Positions 47,581 to 57,300 are shown, counted from the stretch's first letter. The stretch: 64,000 nucleotides of DNA from Myxococcus fulvus (GCF_900111765.1 NZ_FOIB01000015.1:62001-126000), one strand, 5' to 3'. Made by a program: numbers and translations. The notes: generated by a model not told the origin, from the letters alone.

Positions 47581-47872
47581 GGCGGGGGTCGGGTTCCCGG
47601 CGGGTGACAGTCCACCGAAGGAACCACGGGCTTCTCACCTAAGCATCGTTCCCACGGCATGACATCCCGCTTGCTGCCTCCTCACAATCCTTCCGCGCCG
47701 TTTCGCGCAGTGGATGACATCCGCGAGGAGCAGCGGCCGAGCCTGTGGCCGCCTGCCCACAGGTGTGCACGCTGGAATCGAGGCCGGGCGCGCCCCGCGG
47801 GCCTTGCAGGCCCCGTCGCCCCTCAACACCGTTGCTGAGGTTCTCTGTACAGGCCTCGAACGGGGTACACCC

Positions 47873-48295
47873 ATGGAGCTCAAGAAGAACGGAACCCAGC
47901 CGTCTCAGCGAGCGCCCGCGGAGCACTTCACGGGCACCGTGCGCATCGACCCGCTCTTCCAGGCGAGCCCGCCCGGACGCGCGGGCGGCGCCTCCGTGAC
48001 GTTCGAGCCCTGCGCGCGCACGGACTGGCACTCGCACCCGCTCGGGCAGTCGCTCGTCGTCACCGCCGGATGCGGACTCCACCAGCGCTGGGGAGGCCCC
48101 ATCGAGGAGCTCCGGCCCGGTGACGTCGTGACGGTGGGCCCGAACGAGAAGCACTGGCACGGCGCCTCGCCGACGACGGCGATGACCCACATCGCCATTC
48201 AAGAGTCGCTCGACGGCAAGCCCGTGGACTGGATGGAGAAGGTCACGGACGGGCAATACGGCGCTTCGCGCGCCTCCACCCCGAAGGGAGCTTGA
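47873..48295 (+). CDS. small cupin-domain protein
   Basis: 140 residues forming one cupin barrel. Metal-binding residues appear as DWHSHPLGQ (two His, with a Gln where many cupins have Glu) and the second motif with EKHWHGA. ATG 47873 starts the family-like N-terminus. Cupins of this kind are often carboxymuconolactone decarboxylase-associated or isomerases. The next gene, a zinc alcohol dehydrogenase, begins 2 bp after its stop, so the two are an operon. Confidence 0.85.
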   Translation: MELKKNGTQPSQRAPAEHFTGTVRIDPLFQASPPGRAGGASVTFEPCARTDWHSHPLGQSLVVTAGCGLHQRWGGPIEELRPGDVVTVGPNEKHWHGASPTTAMTHIAIQESLDGKPVDWMEKVTDGQYGASRASTPKGA

Positions 48296-48297
48296 GC

Positions 48298-49314
48298 ATG
48301 AGAGCCACCATCCTCCACGGTGCCCGGGACGTACGCTTCGAAGAGGTCGCGCCCCCGCGCATCACCGAGCCCACGGACGCCATCCTTCGACTCTCCGCCA
48401 CGTGCGTCTGCGGCTCCGACCTCTGGCCGTACCGCGGCATCCAGGCCATCGAGCGTCCGACACCGATGGGGCATGAGTACTGCGGCATCGTGGAGGAGGT
48501 CGGCGGCGCGGTGAAGAGCCTCAAGCCCGGCCAGTTCGTCATCGGCTCGTTCTTCGCGTCGGACAACACCTGCCTCATCTGCAAGGAGGGCTATCCCTCT
48601 TCGTGTCAGCACCGCAAGCCGGTCTCCGGTGCGCAGGCTCCCCTGCTGCGCGTTCCGCTCGCGGAGGGGACGCTGGTGGCGACGCCCGAGGTGCCACCGG
48701 CGGACTTGATTCCGAGCATGCTGGCCGTCTCCGACGTCTTCGGAACGGGGTGGTTCGCCGCCGACGCCGCGAACGTGAAGCCCGGCTCCACCGCGGTGGT
48801 CGTCGGCGATGGCGCCGTCGGTCTGCTCGCCGTCCTCTCCGCGAAGCAGAAGGGCGCCGAGCGCATCATCGCCATGAGCCGTCATCCGACCCGGCAGGCG
48901 CTCGCCCGTGAGTTCGGCGCCACCGACATCGTGACGGAGCGAGGTGACGCGGGCATCGCGCACATCAAGGAGCTGACGAAGGGCCTCGGCGCGAGCTCCG
49001 TGCTCGAATGCGTGGGCACGCAGGAGTCGATGACGCAGGCCATCGGCGCGGCGCGGCCCGGCGGCTTCGTGAGCTATGTCGGAGTGCCGCACGGCGTGCA
49101 GCTCGATGGGGCGAAGCTGTTCTTCACGCACGTCCACCTGCACGGCGGTCCCGCGCCGGTGCGCCGCTTCCTCCCCGAGCTGATTGCGCTCGTGTGGAAC
49201 CGGAAGGTGAACCCCGGGAAGGTCTTCGACCTCACGCTGCCCCTCGCCGAGGTCGCGGAGGGCTACCGCGCGATGGATGAGCGCCGCGCCATCAAGGCGC
49301 TCCTGCGTCCGTGA
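48298..49314 (+). CDS. zinc-dependent alcohol dehydrogenase (MDR family)
   Basis: 338 residues. Catalytic zinc ligands CGSD and GHEYCG are near residues 37 and 61, a partial structural zinc-type Cys cluster (CLICKEGYPSSC) is near 90-101, and the NAD(P)-binding VVVGDGAVGLL turn lies about 163-173. It should oxidise an alcohol or reduce an aldehyde in the cytoplasm. ATG 48298 has GGGAG 8 bases upstream; the TTG at 48292 is a weaker choice. It follows the cupin gene by 2 bp. Confidence 0.93.
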   Translation: MRATILHGARDVRFEEVAPPRITEPTDAILRLSATCVCGSDLWPYRGIQAIERPTPMGHEYCGIVEEVGGAVKSLKPGQFVIGSFFASDNTCLICKEGYPSSCQHRKPVSGAQAPLLRVPLAEGTLVATPEVPPADLIPSMLAVSDVFGTGWFAADAANVKPGSTAVVVGDGAVGLLAVLSAKQKGAERIIAMSRHPTRQALAREFGATDIVTERGDAGIAHIKELTKGLGASSVLECVGTQESMTQAIGAARPGGFVSYVGVPHGVQLDGAKLFFTHVHLHGGPAPVRRFLPELIALVWNRKVNPGKVFDLTLPLAEVAEGYRAMDERRAIKALLRP

Positions 49315-49327
49315 CGGCGCCGAGGAG

Positions 49328-49352
49328 GCCGCGGTGGACTGTTCACCGCGGC
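49328..49352 (+). terminator. hairpin after the alcohol dehydrogenase gene
   Basis: A perfect 9-bp stem (GCCGCGGTG / CACCGCGGC) with a 7-base loop, starting 13 bases after the stop; no strong T tract follows. Confidence 0.6.
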
Positions 49353-49397
49353 GTCTTCGGCCCGAACGACGCGAAGCCGCGCGAGCGCTGTCCCGTC

Positions 49398-51095
49398 ATG
49401 TCACAATCCCTCGCGCCACCCATCTCCCTCGGGGGCATCGGGCCGCGCATGACTGGACACGAAGACCTCGATTCGCTGTGGCGAAAGGCGCGGCCGGATG
49501 ACCTCGCCTCCCTGCGGAGGCTGGATGCCGCGCTGGTCCGCTCCGGCTACCAGGTGCGGGGGCGAACGGTGCGCGAGTGGATTGCCGCGTCCGCCCAGGA
49601 CCGCATCCGCTGGTTCGATGGTCGGGAGGCCAGCGACCGCATCCTCGAAGCAGGGCTCGCGGCGGTGCCCGCGCTGGTGGAGGCGCTGGCTCGCGCGGAT
49701 GCGGAGTCCTCGTGGCAGGCCTCGCTCAACCTGCGGGGACAGTGTGTCGCGGCGCTGGGCACCATCGAGCCGCTCCCCACCTGCGCGATTCCCGCGCTCC
49801 TCGACGTGCTCCATCAACCCGTGGCCCGCGTCCGGAGGATGGCGTTGGCGGTGCTGGCGCGCATGCGTCCACGCGCCAGCCCCCTCGCGCTGCGCGCCCT
49901 CCTGCCGTGTGTCCAGGAGCAAGGGGACCCGCAGACGCGGATGCTGGCGACGCAGGTGCTGGCGGCCCTGCAGGCGCCGTTGCCGGAGGAGGTCCGCGCC
50001 GCCGGGCTGTCACGGCTCGCGGATGCCCACCCCGCGGTGCGACGGGCGGGGCTCCAGGTCCTGGCGCGCTTCGGGCAAGACGAAGCGACGCTCACCGCGA
50101 TGGAGGAGCACGCCGTCGTGGACGACGAGAACCGGCTCGAGGCCCTGCGCATGCTGTCCTCACTGGCGCCGTCGCGAGGGATTCCCAGGCTGCTCAAGCT
50201 GGCGAGCAACGCGAGGGCACGCAAGCAGGTGGGAGCAACTCCGCAGGCCTGGAGGGGCCCGCTCGGAGAGACGCGGCGGAGCGAGGATGGGAAGAAGGCC
50301 CTCCTGTTCATCGGCCGGCTGGGTGCTCGGGGCGCACAAGCGCTGGCGTCGCTCGACGCGCTGCGGGCCGTCGAGGTCCTGGCCCCCTACGCGGACGCCG
50401 TCATCGACGACATCACGCGCGCGGTGCTGCGTCAGCAGGCGCCGCCGTTGCGCACGGAGCGCCTCCAGGAGCCGCTCCGCGCCGCGCTGCTGATGGACAT
50501 CGCCTGGCCCACCGAGCGCACCGTGGAGCCCTTCGAGGCACTGCGCCCATGGCTCGCGTCGCTGGCTCCTTCCGGCGCGGAGACGAAGGTGCGCGTGGCG
50601 CTCGCCGCCACGAGGCGGGTGCTCGGCCTGTGGGAGACGCAGCATCCGAACAACGACGGACCGCGCCGCGCCGTCATGGCCATGGACCACTGGTTCGTCG
50701 AGCCGACGGAAGCGAACGCGGCCCAGGTGGCCGAGCTGGGCAACCTCACCCCCAGCCAGTTCTGCGCACCGGACGCCTTCTCCGCCGCGTGGGCGGTGAC
50801 CTACGCCAGCCGATGCCTCGCGCGGACCTCGACGGACGAGGACGCGCTGAGCGCCTGCGTCCAGGCCGCGTGCCGGGCCCTGAGCCGTCAGTCCGTCATC
50901 ACCTTCGCGCTGGGCACCAGCCAGGAGCCCTCGGAGCCGCTCGGTCCGCTCGAGGCGGCGCGGCAGGTCCACCGAGCCATCCTGGACGAAGTGCTGCCCT
51001 GGGCCTGTGGCGCCTGGGATCCCGTGCGCGACACCCCGCGACTGCGCGCCACCCTGCGCGCGGACGGCTGGCGGGTGCCCGGACAGGCCGGGTGA
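49398..51095 (+). CDS. HEAT-repeat protein of unknown function
   Basis: About 565 residues. The N-terminal half carries HEAT/PBS-type repeats (VRRMALAVLARM, MLATQVLAALQ, VRRAGLQVLARFGQDE). The C-terminal half is helical with no known family. No signal peptide or membrane helix. The start is uncertain: ATG 49398 and ATG 49449 are both possible, and neither has a strong ribosome site. No obvious toxin or enzyme partner lies next to it. Confidence 0.75.
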   Translation: MSQSLAPPISLGGIGPRMTGHEDLDSLWRKARPDDLASLRRLDAALVRSGYQVRGRTVREWIAASAQDRIRWFDGREASDRILEAGLAAVPALVEALARADAESSWQASLNLRGQCVAALGTIEPLPTCAIPALLDVLHQPVARVRRMALAVLARMRPRASPLALRALLPCVQEQGDPQTRMLATQVLAALQAPLPEEVRAAGLSRLADAHPAVRRAGLQVLARFGQDEATLTAMEEHAVVDDENRLEALRMLSSLAPSRGIPRLLKLASNARARKQVGATPQAWRGPLGETRRSEDGKKALLFIGRLGARGAQALASLDALRAVEVLAPYADAVIDDITRAVLRQQAPPLRTERLQEPLRAALLMDIAWPTERTVEPFEALRPWLASLAPSGAETKVRVALAATRRVLGLWETQHPNNDGPRRAVMAMDHWFVEPTEANAAQVAELGNLTPSQFCAPDAFSAAWAVTYASRCLARTSTDEDALSACVQAACRALSRQSVITFALGTSQEPSEPLGPLEAARQVHRAILDEVLPWACGAWDPVRDTPRLRATLRADGWRVPGQAG

Positions 51096-51102
51096 GAGGG
51101 CG

Positions 51103-52521
51103 TCACTTCGTGGCGGGCACCGGCGCTTTGACGGGCTCAGGCCGCGGAGGTGCTTGGAGCGGAGGGTGCGACGCGGTCAACGCGCCCACGTAGAGCCGGC
51201 CGGAGAAGCCATCGGGCTGCTGGGCGGGGTAGAGCTTCAGCCCCGCGTCCTGCGCGGTGGCCTGCCGTGCCTCCAGCGACGGGCTGATGCCGAAGACGTT
51301 GCACTCCACGTCCTCCTCCCAGACGCTGTAGCGGCACACGTACTGGGTGCCGCGGCGGAAGCCCACATCCAGCGCTCGCACCGAGGGCAGCGCCTTCGCC
51401 ACCCGCGCGCCCATGGGCTCGAGGTCTCCATCCCAGCTCACCTGCGTGGTGCGAGCATGGACGCTCCCCGTGAGCACCAGCGTCCACGCCTGGGGGCGCT
51501 TCGCCTGGGCCTTCAACAGCACCTGGGCCATCCACGCCTCGCGCTCGTTGCCGTGCGCCTTGTCGGAGTCGATGGCGACCACGGCCACGTCCTTGCCGGA
51601 GACGCGCAGGCGGCGCGCCTGCTCGACGAGCCGCAGCATGGCGCGGCTGCTGCGCCCGTCCTGGTACACCCGGCGCCAGAAGGCGCTCCCCGAGAGGAGC
51701 TCCTGCATCGCGGAGGAGTCGCCGGAGCTGCCCAGATAGCGCTCCAGCAGCGGCTGCTCCACGTCGGGGATGGACAGCGCCAGCGTCACCGGCAGCTCCC
51801 GGGACGTGGCCTCGCACAACATCCGCAGCGCCATGGACGGCAGCTCCTGCGTGCCCAGCGGGTCCGCCACGAGCAGGACGCCGCCCGCGGTGAACAGCGA
51901 CGAGGCGCCCTCCACGGGAGCACCACAAGCGGGCGGGGCGACGGGGGCGCGCTCCTCTTCGCTTCCGCCCTCCATCACCACCGAGCGCATGGGCAGGGGT
52001 GGATTGCCCCCCACCAGCTCCAGCGCGGGAGCCATCTCCAGCGCCGCGAGGAGCCGCTGCTCGACGCCCATGTCGCGAAGCCCCTGCGCCGGCCGGTAGC
52101 CCTCCAGGCCAGGCAGGCCCTTGAAGTCCGCGATGACATCCACCTGCCTGCTCGGGGTGCCGCGGACCTCGGAGGCGAACGCCGGGTCATGCACGTAGCG
52201 GAGGCGGAAGATGCGGACGACGGACTGTCGGGGACCGTGTCGCTCACCCTTGATGTAGAAGCGCTCCGGCGGGGTGATGTCCGGGATGAAGGAGGAGAAC
52301 ATCTCCAGGCCGCCCTCCTTCTCCAGCACGTCGAAGCGGCCCGTCTCCAGGATGTGCCGGGCCGTCATCATCGCGTCCTCGACGGGCACCTGGTAGACGA
52401 GCTCCTCCGCCGGAACCTCGTATTGGCCCGTCTCCGGGTTGTACTGGGTCGCGATGCCTCGCGTCGGGCCGGCACATCCCACGAACCCCAACAGCCCCAG
52501 CATCACTCCGGACCATCGCAT
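51103..52521 (-). CDS. lipoprotein, C-terminal part resembling ChaN/Tiki-type proteins
   Basis: 472 residues from ATG 52521, chosen because GGAGG lies 5 bases upstream. Lipoprotein signal ends GFVGCAG (Cys about residue 16). The N-terminal half has a strand/helix mix with an IRxTPSRQVDV-like segment; the C-terminal half contains VAVVAIDSDKAHGNER, then LVLTGSVHARTT, reminiscent of ChaN/Tiki-superfamily proteins that carry a catalytic or heme-binding His. This is a weak match. The end is rich in proline. It converges on the HEAT protein gene. Confidence 0.7.
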   Translation of the reverse strand: MRWSGVMLGLLGFVGCAGPTRGIATQYNPETGQYEVPAEELVYQVPVEDAMMTARHILETGRFDVLEKEGGLEMFSSFIPDITPPERFYIKGERHGPRQSVVRIFRLRYVHDPAFASEVRGTPSRQVDVIADFKGLPGLEGYRPAQGLRDMGVEQRLLAALEMAPALELVGGNPPLPMRSVVMEGGSEEERAPVAPPACGAPVEGASSLFTAGGVLLVADPLGTQELPSMALRMLCEATSRELPVTLALSIPDVEQPLLERYLGSSGDSSAMQELLSGSAFWRRVYQDGRSSRAMLRLVEQARRLRVSGKDVAVVAIDSDKAHGNEREAWMAQVLLKAQAKRPQAWTLVLTGSVHARTTQVSWDGDLEPMGARVAKALPSVRALDVGFRRGTQYVCRYSVWEEDVECNVFGISPSLEARQATAQDAGLKLYPAQQPDGFSGRLYVGALTASHPPLQAPPRPEPVKAPVPATK

Positions 52522-52659
52522 CGAAGCCTCCATGGCCAACCCGCGGCCCCCCATGAACGACTGGCGCGCGCCGGACATATTCCTCCACCGTCGGATTCGT
52601 GGGAACTCCGGCCCGTGCGGACATGCCCGGTCGCCCGTTCCGGGAGTACGCTTCGTGCT

Positions 52660-53727
52660 TCACATCGTGGAGGACGTGCTGCGCGGGTAGTCCGTATACC
52701 CCTCCGCGCCACTCGCATGGAGCAGCTCCTTGCGGATCTCCGCGAGGGGGAGCCCTGCTCGTGCGCGCGTGACGAAGTCGGGGTTCGCGATGAACGGTGA
52801 GCCGAAGGCCACCAGCTCCGCCTGCCCGGAGGCCAGGGCGGCCTGGGCGCTCTGCGTCGTGAAGCCCCGGTTGGCGATGAGCGTCCCCCCGAAGGCGGCG
52901 CGGAGCTCCTTCACCGTCGTCGGCAACGCCTCGTGCGAGTTGCCCACCACGTGGACATAGACCAGCCCGCGCAGCCTGCCCGCGACGTGCGTGTACAGCG
53001 CGTGGATGTCATCGTAGAGCGGCATGTCGACGTGGGTGTTGTAGGGCGACAGCCGCACGCCCACCCGGTCCGCGCCAATCGCCTCGGCGCAGTCGTGCGC
53101 CACCTCGACCAGGAGCCGCGCGCGGTTCTCCAGGCTGCCGCCATGGGCATCCGTGCGGTGGTTCAGGTGCGGGTTGAAGAACTGCTCGAACAGGAAGCCA
53201 TTGGCCCCGTGCAGCTCGATGCCGTCGAAGCCGGCGTCGATGGCGTTCCTCGCGGCCTGGACGAACTCGCGTCGGACCTGGGCCACGTCCTGCGCGGTCA
53301 TCGCCTCGGGTGTCGAGATGGGCCTCGGTCCCTGCTCGTCGGTGAAGATGTCTCCCTTGGCCGGCACCACGCCCGGCGCCACCAGTCGCGCCCCCGGCGG
53401 CAGGTTGAGCACGTGGCCGACACGGCCGCAGTGCATCACCTGGACGAAGATGTGGCCGCCCGCTTCGTGCACGGCCTTTGTCACCTCGCGCCAGCCGGCC
53501 ACCTGCTCACGGCTGTAGATGCCGGCCTCACGGGCGAAGCCGAGGCCGTTCGGTGAGGGGCTGGTTCCCTCGGTGATGATCAACCCCGCCTCGGCCCGCT
53601 GCCGGTAGTAGTCGCGCATCAGCGCGTTGGGCGTCCCGCCGATGGCGCGACTGCGCGACATGGGCGCCATGACGACGCGGTTCGACAGCGTGATGCGACC
53701 CAATTCGTAGGGAGTGAACAGTGCCAT
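52660..53727 (-). CDS. Old Yellow Enzyme family ene-reductase (FMN-dependent)
   Basis: 355 residues. OYE/NemA features: [13 protein letters not shown] near the N-terminus, [11 protein letters not shown]...[15 protein letters not shown] in the middle (FMN and substrate loop), LIANRGF and [12 protein letters not shown] near the end. The usual His pair that binds substrate (H-G-A and N-P-H-L-N-H) is present. It reduces activated C=C bonds, such as enones, with NAD(P)H and FMN. It is divergent from the LysR gene at 53793 (65 bp gap), so it is the likely target of that regulator. Confidence 0.93.
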   Translation of the reverse strand: MALFTPYELGRITLSNRVVMAPMSRSRAIGGTPNALMRDYYRQRAEAGLIITEGTSPSPNGLGFAREAGIYSREQVAGWREVTKAVHEAGGHIFVQVMHCGRVGHVLNLPPGARLVAPGVVPAKGDIFTDEQGPRPISTPEAMTAQDVAQVRREFVQAARNAIDAGFDGIELHGANGFLFEQFFNPHLNHRTDAHGGSLENRARLLVEVAHDCAEAIGADRVGVRLSPYNTHVDMPLYDDIHALYTHVAGRLRGLVYVHVVGNSHEALPTTVKELRAAFGGTLIANRGFTTQSAQAALASGQAELVAFGSPFIANPDFVTRARAGLPLAEIRKELLHASGAEGYTDYPRSTSSTM

Positions 53728-53783
53728 GCGCGGAACATGCGCGGGCGAGGCCCTCCGGACAATCCAACCTGGATGGGATACAC

Positions 53784-53801
53784 TGTCCGGATATGCGGAC
53801 A
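53784..53801. promoter_or_regulatory. perfect inverted repeat over the LysR start codon
   Basis: TGTCCG-gatatg-CGGACA; the ATG (53793-53795) lies in the spacer. It sits between the divergent ene-reductase and LysR genes, so it is a candidate autoregulatory site. A related half-site (tccggaca) lies at 53755-53762. Confidence 0.5.
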
Positions 53802-54695
53802 GTCGACCCGAATGGCATCATCGCGTTCCTGGAGGTGGTCGAGCGCGGCAGCTTCCGTGGCGCGGCGCGGGCGTTGGCCCTGCCCAAGTCGACGGTCAGC
53901 CAGCGCGTGGCGGTGCTCGAGGAGCAGCTCGGCGTCCAGCTGCTCCTGCGCACCACGCGCACCGTCATGCTCACGGACATCGGCGCCAGCTACCAACGCG
54001 AGGTCGCGCCGGCGGTGGCCGCGCTGCGTGACGCCGCGGCGCTGGTGAACGAGCTGCAGGCGCACCCGAGCGGACGGCTCCGGATGAGCGCGCCGGTCGA
54101 GCTCGGCCAGCGGTTGATGGGTGGAGTGCTCGCGGCCTTCGCGGAGCGGTATCCGCAGGTGAAGCTGGAGCTCGAGCTGACCGACAGGGAGGTGAACATG
54201 GTCGAGGAGGGCCATGACCTGAGCATCCGCGTCGGTCCGCTCCGGGACTCGCAGCTCATCGCCCGCAAGCTCGGCGTGCCCGCGCACGTGGGCATCTTCG
54301 GGAGCGCCGCCTATCTCAAGAAGGCGGGCAGACCCAAGCACCCTCGCGAGCTGTCGGCGCACCGGTGCTTGAGCATGGGCAGCTCCACCTCGCCGATGAC
54401 CTGGGCGTTCAGCGGGACGCGGCCCGTGAGCATCCGGCCGGTCATCGCGGTGAACAGCTTCCAGGTGCTGTGCGCGCTGGCGGCCGCGGGGGCGGGGCTC
54501 GCGCGCCTGCCCCGCGCGCAGGCGAACACCCGCGCCCTGGTGGAGGTCCTCGAGCCGTTCGCACCAGCCCCGCACCAGGCCTTCGCCGTCTACCCGGCCA
54601 CGCGTCATCCGAGCGCGGCGCTGCGCGCGATGCTCACGGTGCTGGGGGAGACGTTCGGCTCCTGCGAAGCCGCGGTTCGCGGGGGTGAGCTGTGA
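53793..54695 (+). CDS. LysR-family transcriptional regulator
   Basis: 300 residues. N-terminal winged HTH (about 8-65; [36 protein letters not shown]) and a C-terminal effector-binding domain (about 90-290). ATG 53793 gives the normal LysR N-terminus. It is divergent from the ene-reductase gene and probably controls it in response to an electrophile or enone. A perfect inverted repeat overlaps its start codon. Confidence 0.93.
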   Translation: MRTVDPNGIIAFLEVVERGSFRGAARALALPKSTVSQRVAVLEEQLGVQLLLRTTRTVMLTDIGASYQREVAPAVAALRDAAALVNELQAHPSGRLRMSAPVELGQRLMGGVLAAFAERYPQVKLELELTDREVNMVEEGHDLSIRVGPLRDSQLIARKLGVPAHVGIFGSAAYLKKAGRPKHPRELSAHRCLSMGSSTSPMTWAFSGTRPVSIRPVIAVNSFQVLCALAAAGAGLARLPRAQANTRALVEVLEPFAPAPHQAFAVYPATRHPSAALRAMLTVLGETFGSCEAAVRGGEL

Positions 54696-54772
54696 TTGTC
54701 TCGCGTCGGCTGCGTGAGGCGGTGCCCGTCCAGCGCGGCCTCAACCCCACGGCGTCCGGATGACGGCCCGGC

Positions 54773-55480
54773 TCACAGGGGCTTGAGCCGGTCCTCGGCC
54801 TCGACGCGCCTGGCGCGGAGCTTCTCCCACGCGCCGGGCAGGAACGGGTCCTTCCCGCTCGCCATCAACTCCCACACCGACTCCTCGTGGTAGCCGTCCC
54901 CATCCAGCGCCTCGGGGACGAAGAACTCCGAGGCCACGTCCTTCGAGGTGAAGTGGAGCGGCAGGCCCCAGCCCTCGCCAGCGCACACCACGGCGTCGAG
55001 CTCGGTGGCGTTCACGCCGGTGTGGCCGTCGAGCATCACCACGCGGGCCTTCAGGCGGGCCGTGTGCAGCTCGGCCGACTCGTCCCCGTGGTCTCCGAAG
55101 CAGCCGCCCGTGAGCTCCACGGACTTCGTCACGTAGCAGCACGCGCTGCCGCTGAAGCGCAGATTCCTCGCGCGCACCTCGCCGAACACCACGAACAGGC
55201 TGATGTCGTAGGGGCTCGTCGACAGGTCGATGTCCCCGGCCACCTCGAGGTCTCCATCCACCACGAGAATCCACGGAGACTCGGGGACGAGCTTCTCGAG
55301 GCGCACGGGCCCGGTCACCAGATGAATCTCGGGCACGGGCTTGTCGTGCTGCTCGGCCCGCTCCTGGATGTGCTCGAAGTTCTGGACGAACCAGCCGAAG
55401 GTCTCCGCTTCGTTCGCGGCCGCGAAGCGTGCCTTGAGTTCATCGAGCGGGACGACGCGCGTTGCCAGGTCGGGGAACAT
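54773..55480 (-). CDS. uncharacterised cytoplasmic protein, polymer-forming/bactofilin-like core possible
   Basis: 235 residues with no signal or membrane helix. The middle (about 70-170) consists of short repeated strands (LVVDGDLEVAGDIDL, LFVVFGEVRARNLRFSG, VVMLDGHTGVNA) that suggest a beta-helix, as in bactofilins, but the match is too loose to name it. The ends are helical. It is separated from the pirin gene by 40 bp on the same strand and may share its transcript. Confidence 0.7.
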   Translation of the reverse strand: MFPDLATRVVPLDELKARFAAANEAETFGWFVQNFEHIQERAEQHDKPVPEIHLVTGPVRLEKLVPESPWILVVDGDLEVAGDIDLSTSPYDISLFVVFGEVRARNLRFSGSACCYVTKSVELTGGCFGDHGDESAELHTARLKARVVMLDGHTGVNATELDAVVCAGEGWGLPLHFTSKDVASEFFVPEALDGDGYHEESVWELMASGKDPFLPGAWEKLRARRVEAEDRLKPL

Positions 55481-55520
55481 CGGGCCGTCATATCAAACAC
55501 GGCCCGCGGGAGAGCGTGCG

Positions 55521-56294
55521 TCAGGCCACGTCGATGAAGATGGCGGCGCTCCCGGCGACCGCGCTCAGCTGGACCTCCCCCTCGCCCAGCTCCGCGCCCT
55601 CGCCGAGCGCCAGGTCCACGCCCGAGCCACCTCCCACCGCCTCCACCCGGACCGGCCCCGTCGTCGCGAGCAGGTAGCCGCGACGGCCACGGCCGATGGT
55701 GAGCCGCTCCGACGGGCCCGCGGTGAGCGGGAGCCACCAGACCTTCACATCCGCGCGCAGCGACATGCCCTCGTCCCCCGCGATGAGCTGGCGCCCTCCC
55801 CCCGAGAAGTCGCGCGATGAATAGACCGGCGGCCCTCCATGGCTGTTCGGCCGGAACCACAGCTGGAGCATCCGCGTGGGGCTGTCCGTGTCGTTCCCCT
55901 CCGCGTGCACCATCCCGTCCCGCGCGGAGATCAACTGCGCGGTCCTGGGTCCCATCGTGGCGCCGTGCGCCTGGTCTCCGTGGTGGGACAGCGTCCCGTC
56001 CACGACGATGCTGAGGATCTCCATCTCCTCGTGTGGATGGAGCGGGAAGCGCGACTTCGGCGCGAACGTCGCGTCCGCGAGGACGAGCAGCGGCCCCAGC
56101 GGCCTCCCCCGCCCGGCGTGAGGCCCCACCGTCGCCACGAAGTGGTCACGGAGCGACAGCCACGAGAGCGTGGTTCGGGGCAGGGAGGCGAGCGGACGGT
56201 GTTCGAGGTGCGGCATGGGCATGCTCTTTTCGGTGCGGCAACCGGAGAGGACGACGGCGCTCCCGGCGACGAAGGCTCGACGGGAGAGCGTCAC
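55521..56294 (-). CDS. pirin-family bicupin with Tat-type lipoprotein signal
   Basis: 257 residues from GTG 56294. The N-terminus reads as a twin-arginine signal (SRRAFVAG) followed by a hydrophobic stretch and LSGC (lipobox Cys about residue 19). The pirin body starts with HRPLASLPRTTLSW. The metal site in HPHEEMEILS (His-x-His, Glu) and the GTLSHHGDQ, QLISARDGMVHAE motifs are typical of pirin. Pirins usually act in the cytoplasm as quercetinase-like oxidases or cofactors, so an exported, lipid-anchored form is unusual. A downstream Met (about residue 25) would give a normal cytoplasmic pirin. It is divergent from a LysR gene. Confidence 0.85.
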   Translation of the reverse strand: MTLSRRAFVAGSAVVLSGCRTEKSMPMPHLEHRPLASLPRTTLSWLSLRDHFVATVGPHAGRGRPLGPLLVLADATFAPKSRFPLHPHEEMEILSIVVDGTLSHHGDQAHGATMGPRTAQLISARDGMVHAEGNDTDSPTRMLQLWFRPNSHGGPPVYSSRDFSGGGRQLIAGDEGMSLRADVKVWWLPLTAGPSERLTIGRGRRGYLLATTGPVRVEAVGGGSGVDLALGEGAELGEGEVQLSAVAGSAAIFIDVA

Positions 56295-56424
56295 GACGCG
56301 CGCCCCGGGGCGTCGTCGGGCGACTGGGTGCCCACTCGGTGGAAGGTGGGGTGGCGGGCCATCAGCGCGTCCTCCTACGGGGTGGGATTGATAGCCGGGC
56401 ACGCCCCGTTTGACACCTGCGCGC

Positions 56425-56447
56425 GGACGCACAGAGGATGTGCGTCC
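56425..56447. promoter_or_regulatory. perfect inverted repeat directly before a LysR start codon
   Basis: GGACGCAC-agaggat-GTGCGTCC: 8-bp arms, 7-base spacer, ending one base before the ATG at 56448. Located between the divergent pirin and LysR genes, it is a candidate site for LysR autoregulation. Confidence 0.55.
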
Positions 56448-57278
56448 ATGCACATCTCCTGGGACGAGATTCAGACCCTCGAGGCGCTCGTCCGCACCGG
56501 CAGCATCGAGGCCGCCGGACGCGAGCTGTCGCTCCGCCACTCCTCCGTCTCCAGACGTATCGCCGCGCTGGAGGCGCGCCTGGGAACAGCGCTCTTCGCA
56601 CGGGGCGCGCGACTGGTGCCTGGCACGTTGACGCTGCGAATCGCCGAGCGGGCCGCGACCATGCGCGGCGCGGCCCAGGACATCGAGGGCTTCCTGGGGT
56701 CCGAGCGGCGGGGTCGGGAGCGGACCGTGGTCGTCACGACCAGCGACGTGCTGGCGCCGCTCCTGTTCCGCGCCCTCGCGAAGGCCCGACCCGCGCAGGC
56801 GGTGGAGGTCCTCGTGAGCGACGACGAGCTGGAGCTCCTGCCCGGCCAGGTCGACCTGGCGCTGCGCCCCGGGCAGAACCCGAGCGGCTCGCTGCGCGGT
56901 CGGCGGCTCGGACGGCTGAAGGTCGGCGTCTATCGCGCGAAGGGCGGAGCACCGGACTGGCTCCAGCCGAGCGCCGAGCTGCGAGCCAAGGCCTCGATGC
57001 GCTGGTGGCGCGAGGTGCCCGGAGACTCGCCGGGCGCGGTGACGTGCAACTCACTGCTGGCCATGCGGGACGCGTGCTGCGTCGGGCTCGGGAGGGCCGC
57101 GCTCCCGTCCTTCCTCGCGCACGGAGACGCCCGGCTGCAGTTGGAACGGGAGCTCGAGGGTGGACCACCGCTCTGGCTCCTCGCGCCGATGGCTCGCGGC
57201 GTCCCCAAGGCGCTTCGAGAGACCCAGGGCGCCATCTTCACCGCGCTGCGCTCGACGGAGGACGCCTTCGCCGAGTAA
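56448..57278 (+). CDS. LysR-family transcriptional regulator
   Basis: 276 residues. The N-terminal HTH (about 5-62) includes LEALVRTGSIEAAGRELSLR and SSVSRRIAALEARLG; the effector domain (about 85-270) is somewhat short for LysR. ATG 56448 is right after the inverted repeat. It is divergent from the exported pirin gene (153 bp gap) and probably regulates it. Confidence 0.92.
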   Translation: MHISWDEIQTLEALVRTGSIEAAGRELSLRHSSVSRRIAALEARLGTALFARGARLVPGTLTLRIAERAATMRGAAQDIEGFLGSERRGRERTVVVTTSDVLAPLLFRALAKARPAQAVEVLVSDDELELLPGQVDLALRPGQNPSGSLRGRRLGRLKVGVYRAKGGAPDWLQPSAELRAKASMRWWREVPGDSPGAVTCNSLLAMRDACCVGLGRAALPSFLAHGDARLQLERELEGGPPLWLLAPMARGVPKALRETQGAIFTALRSTEDAFAE

Positions 57279-57282
57279 TGAC

Positions 57283-57300
57283 AACCGCCTCGGCGCGGTT
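57283..57300 (+). terminator. small hairpin after the LysR gene
   Basis: AACCGC-ctcggc-GCGGTT, beginning 5 bases after the stop codon. The stem is short and no T tract follows, so termination is uncertain. Confidence 0.35.

Noticed and set aside
49398-51095. Second HEAT-repeat protein as an immunity gene
   Set aside because: There is no toxin-like gene next to it; its neighbours are an alcohol dehydrogenase and a convergent lipoprotein.
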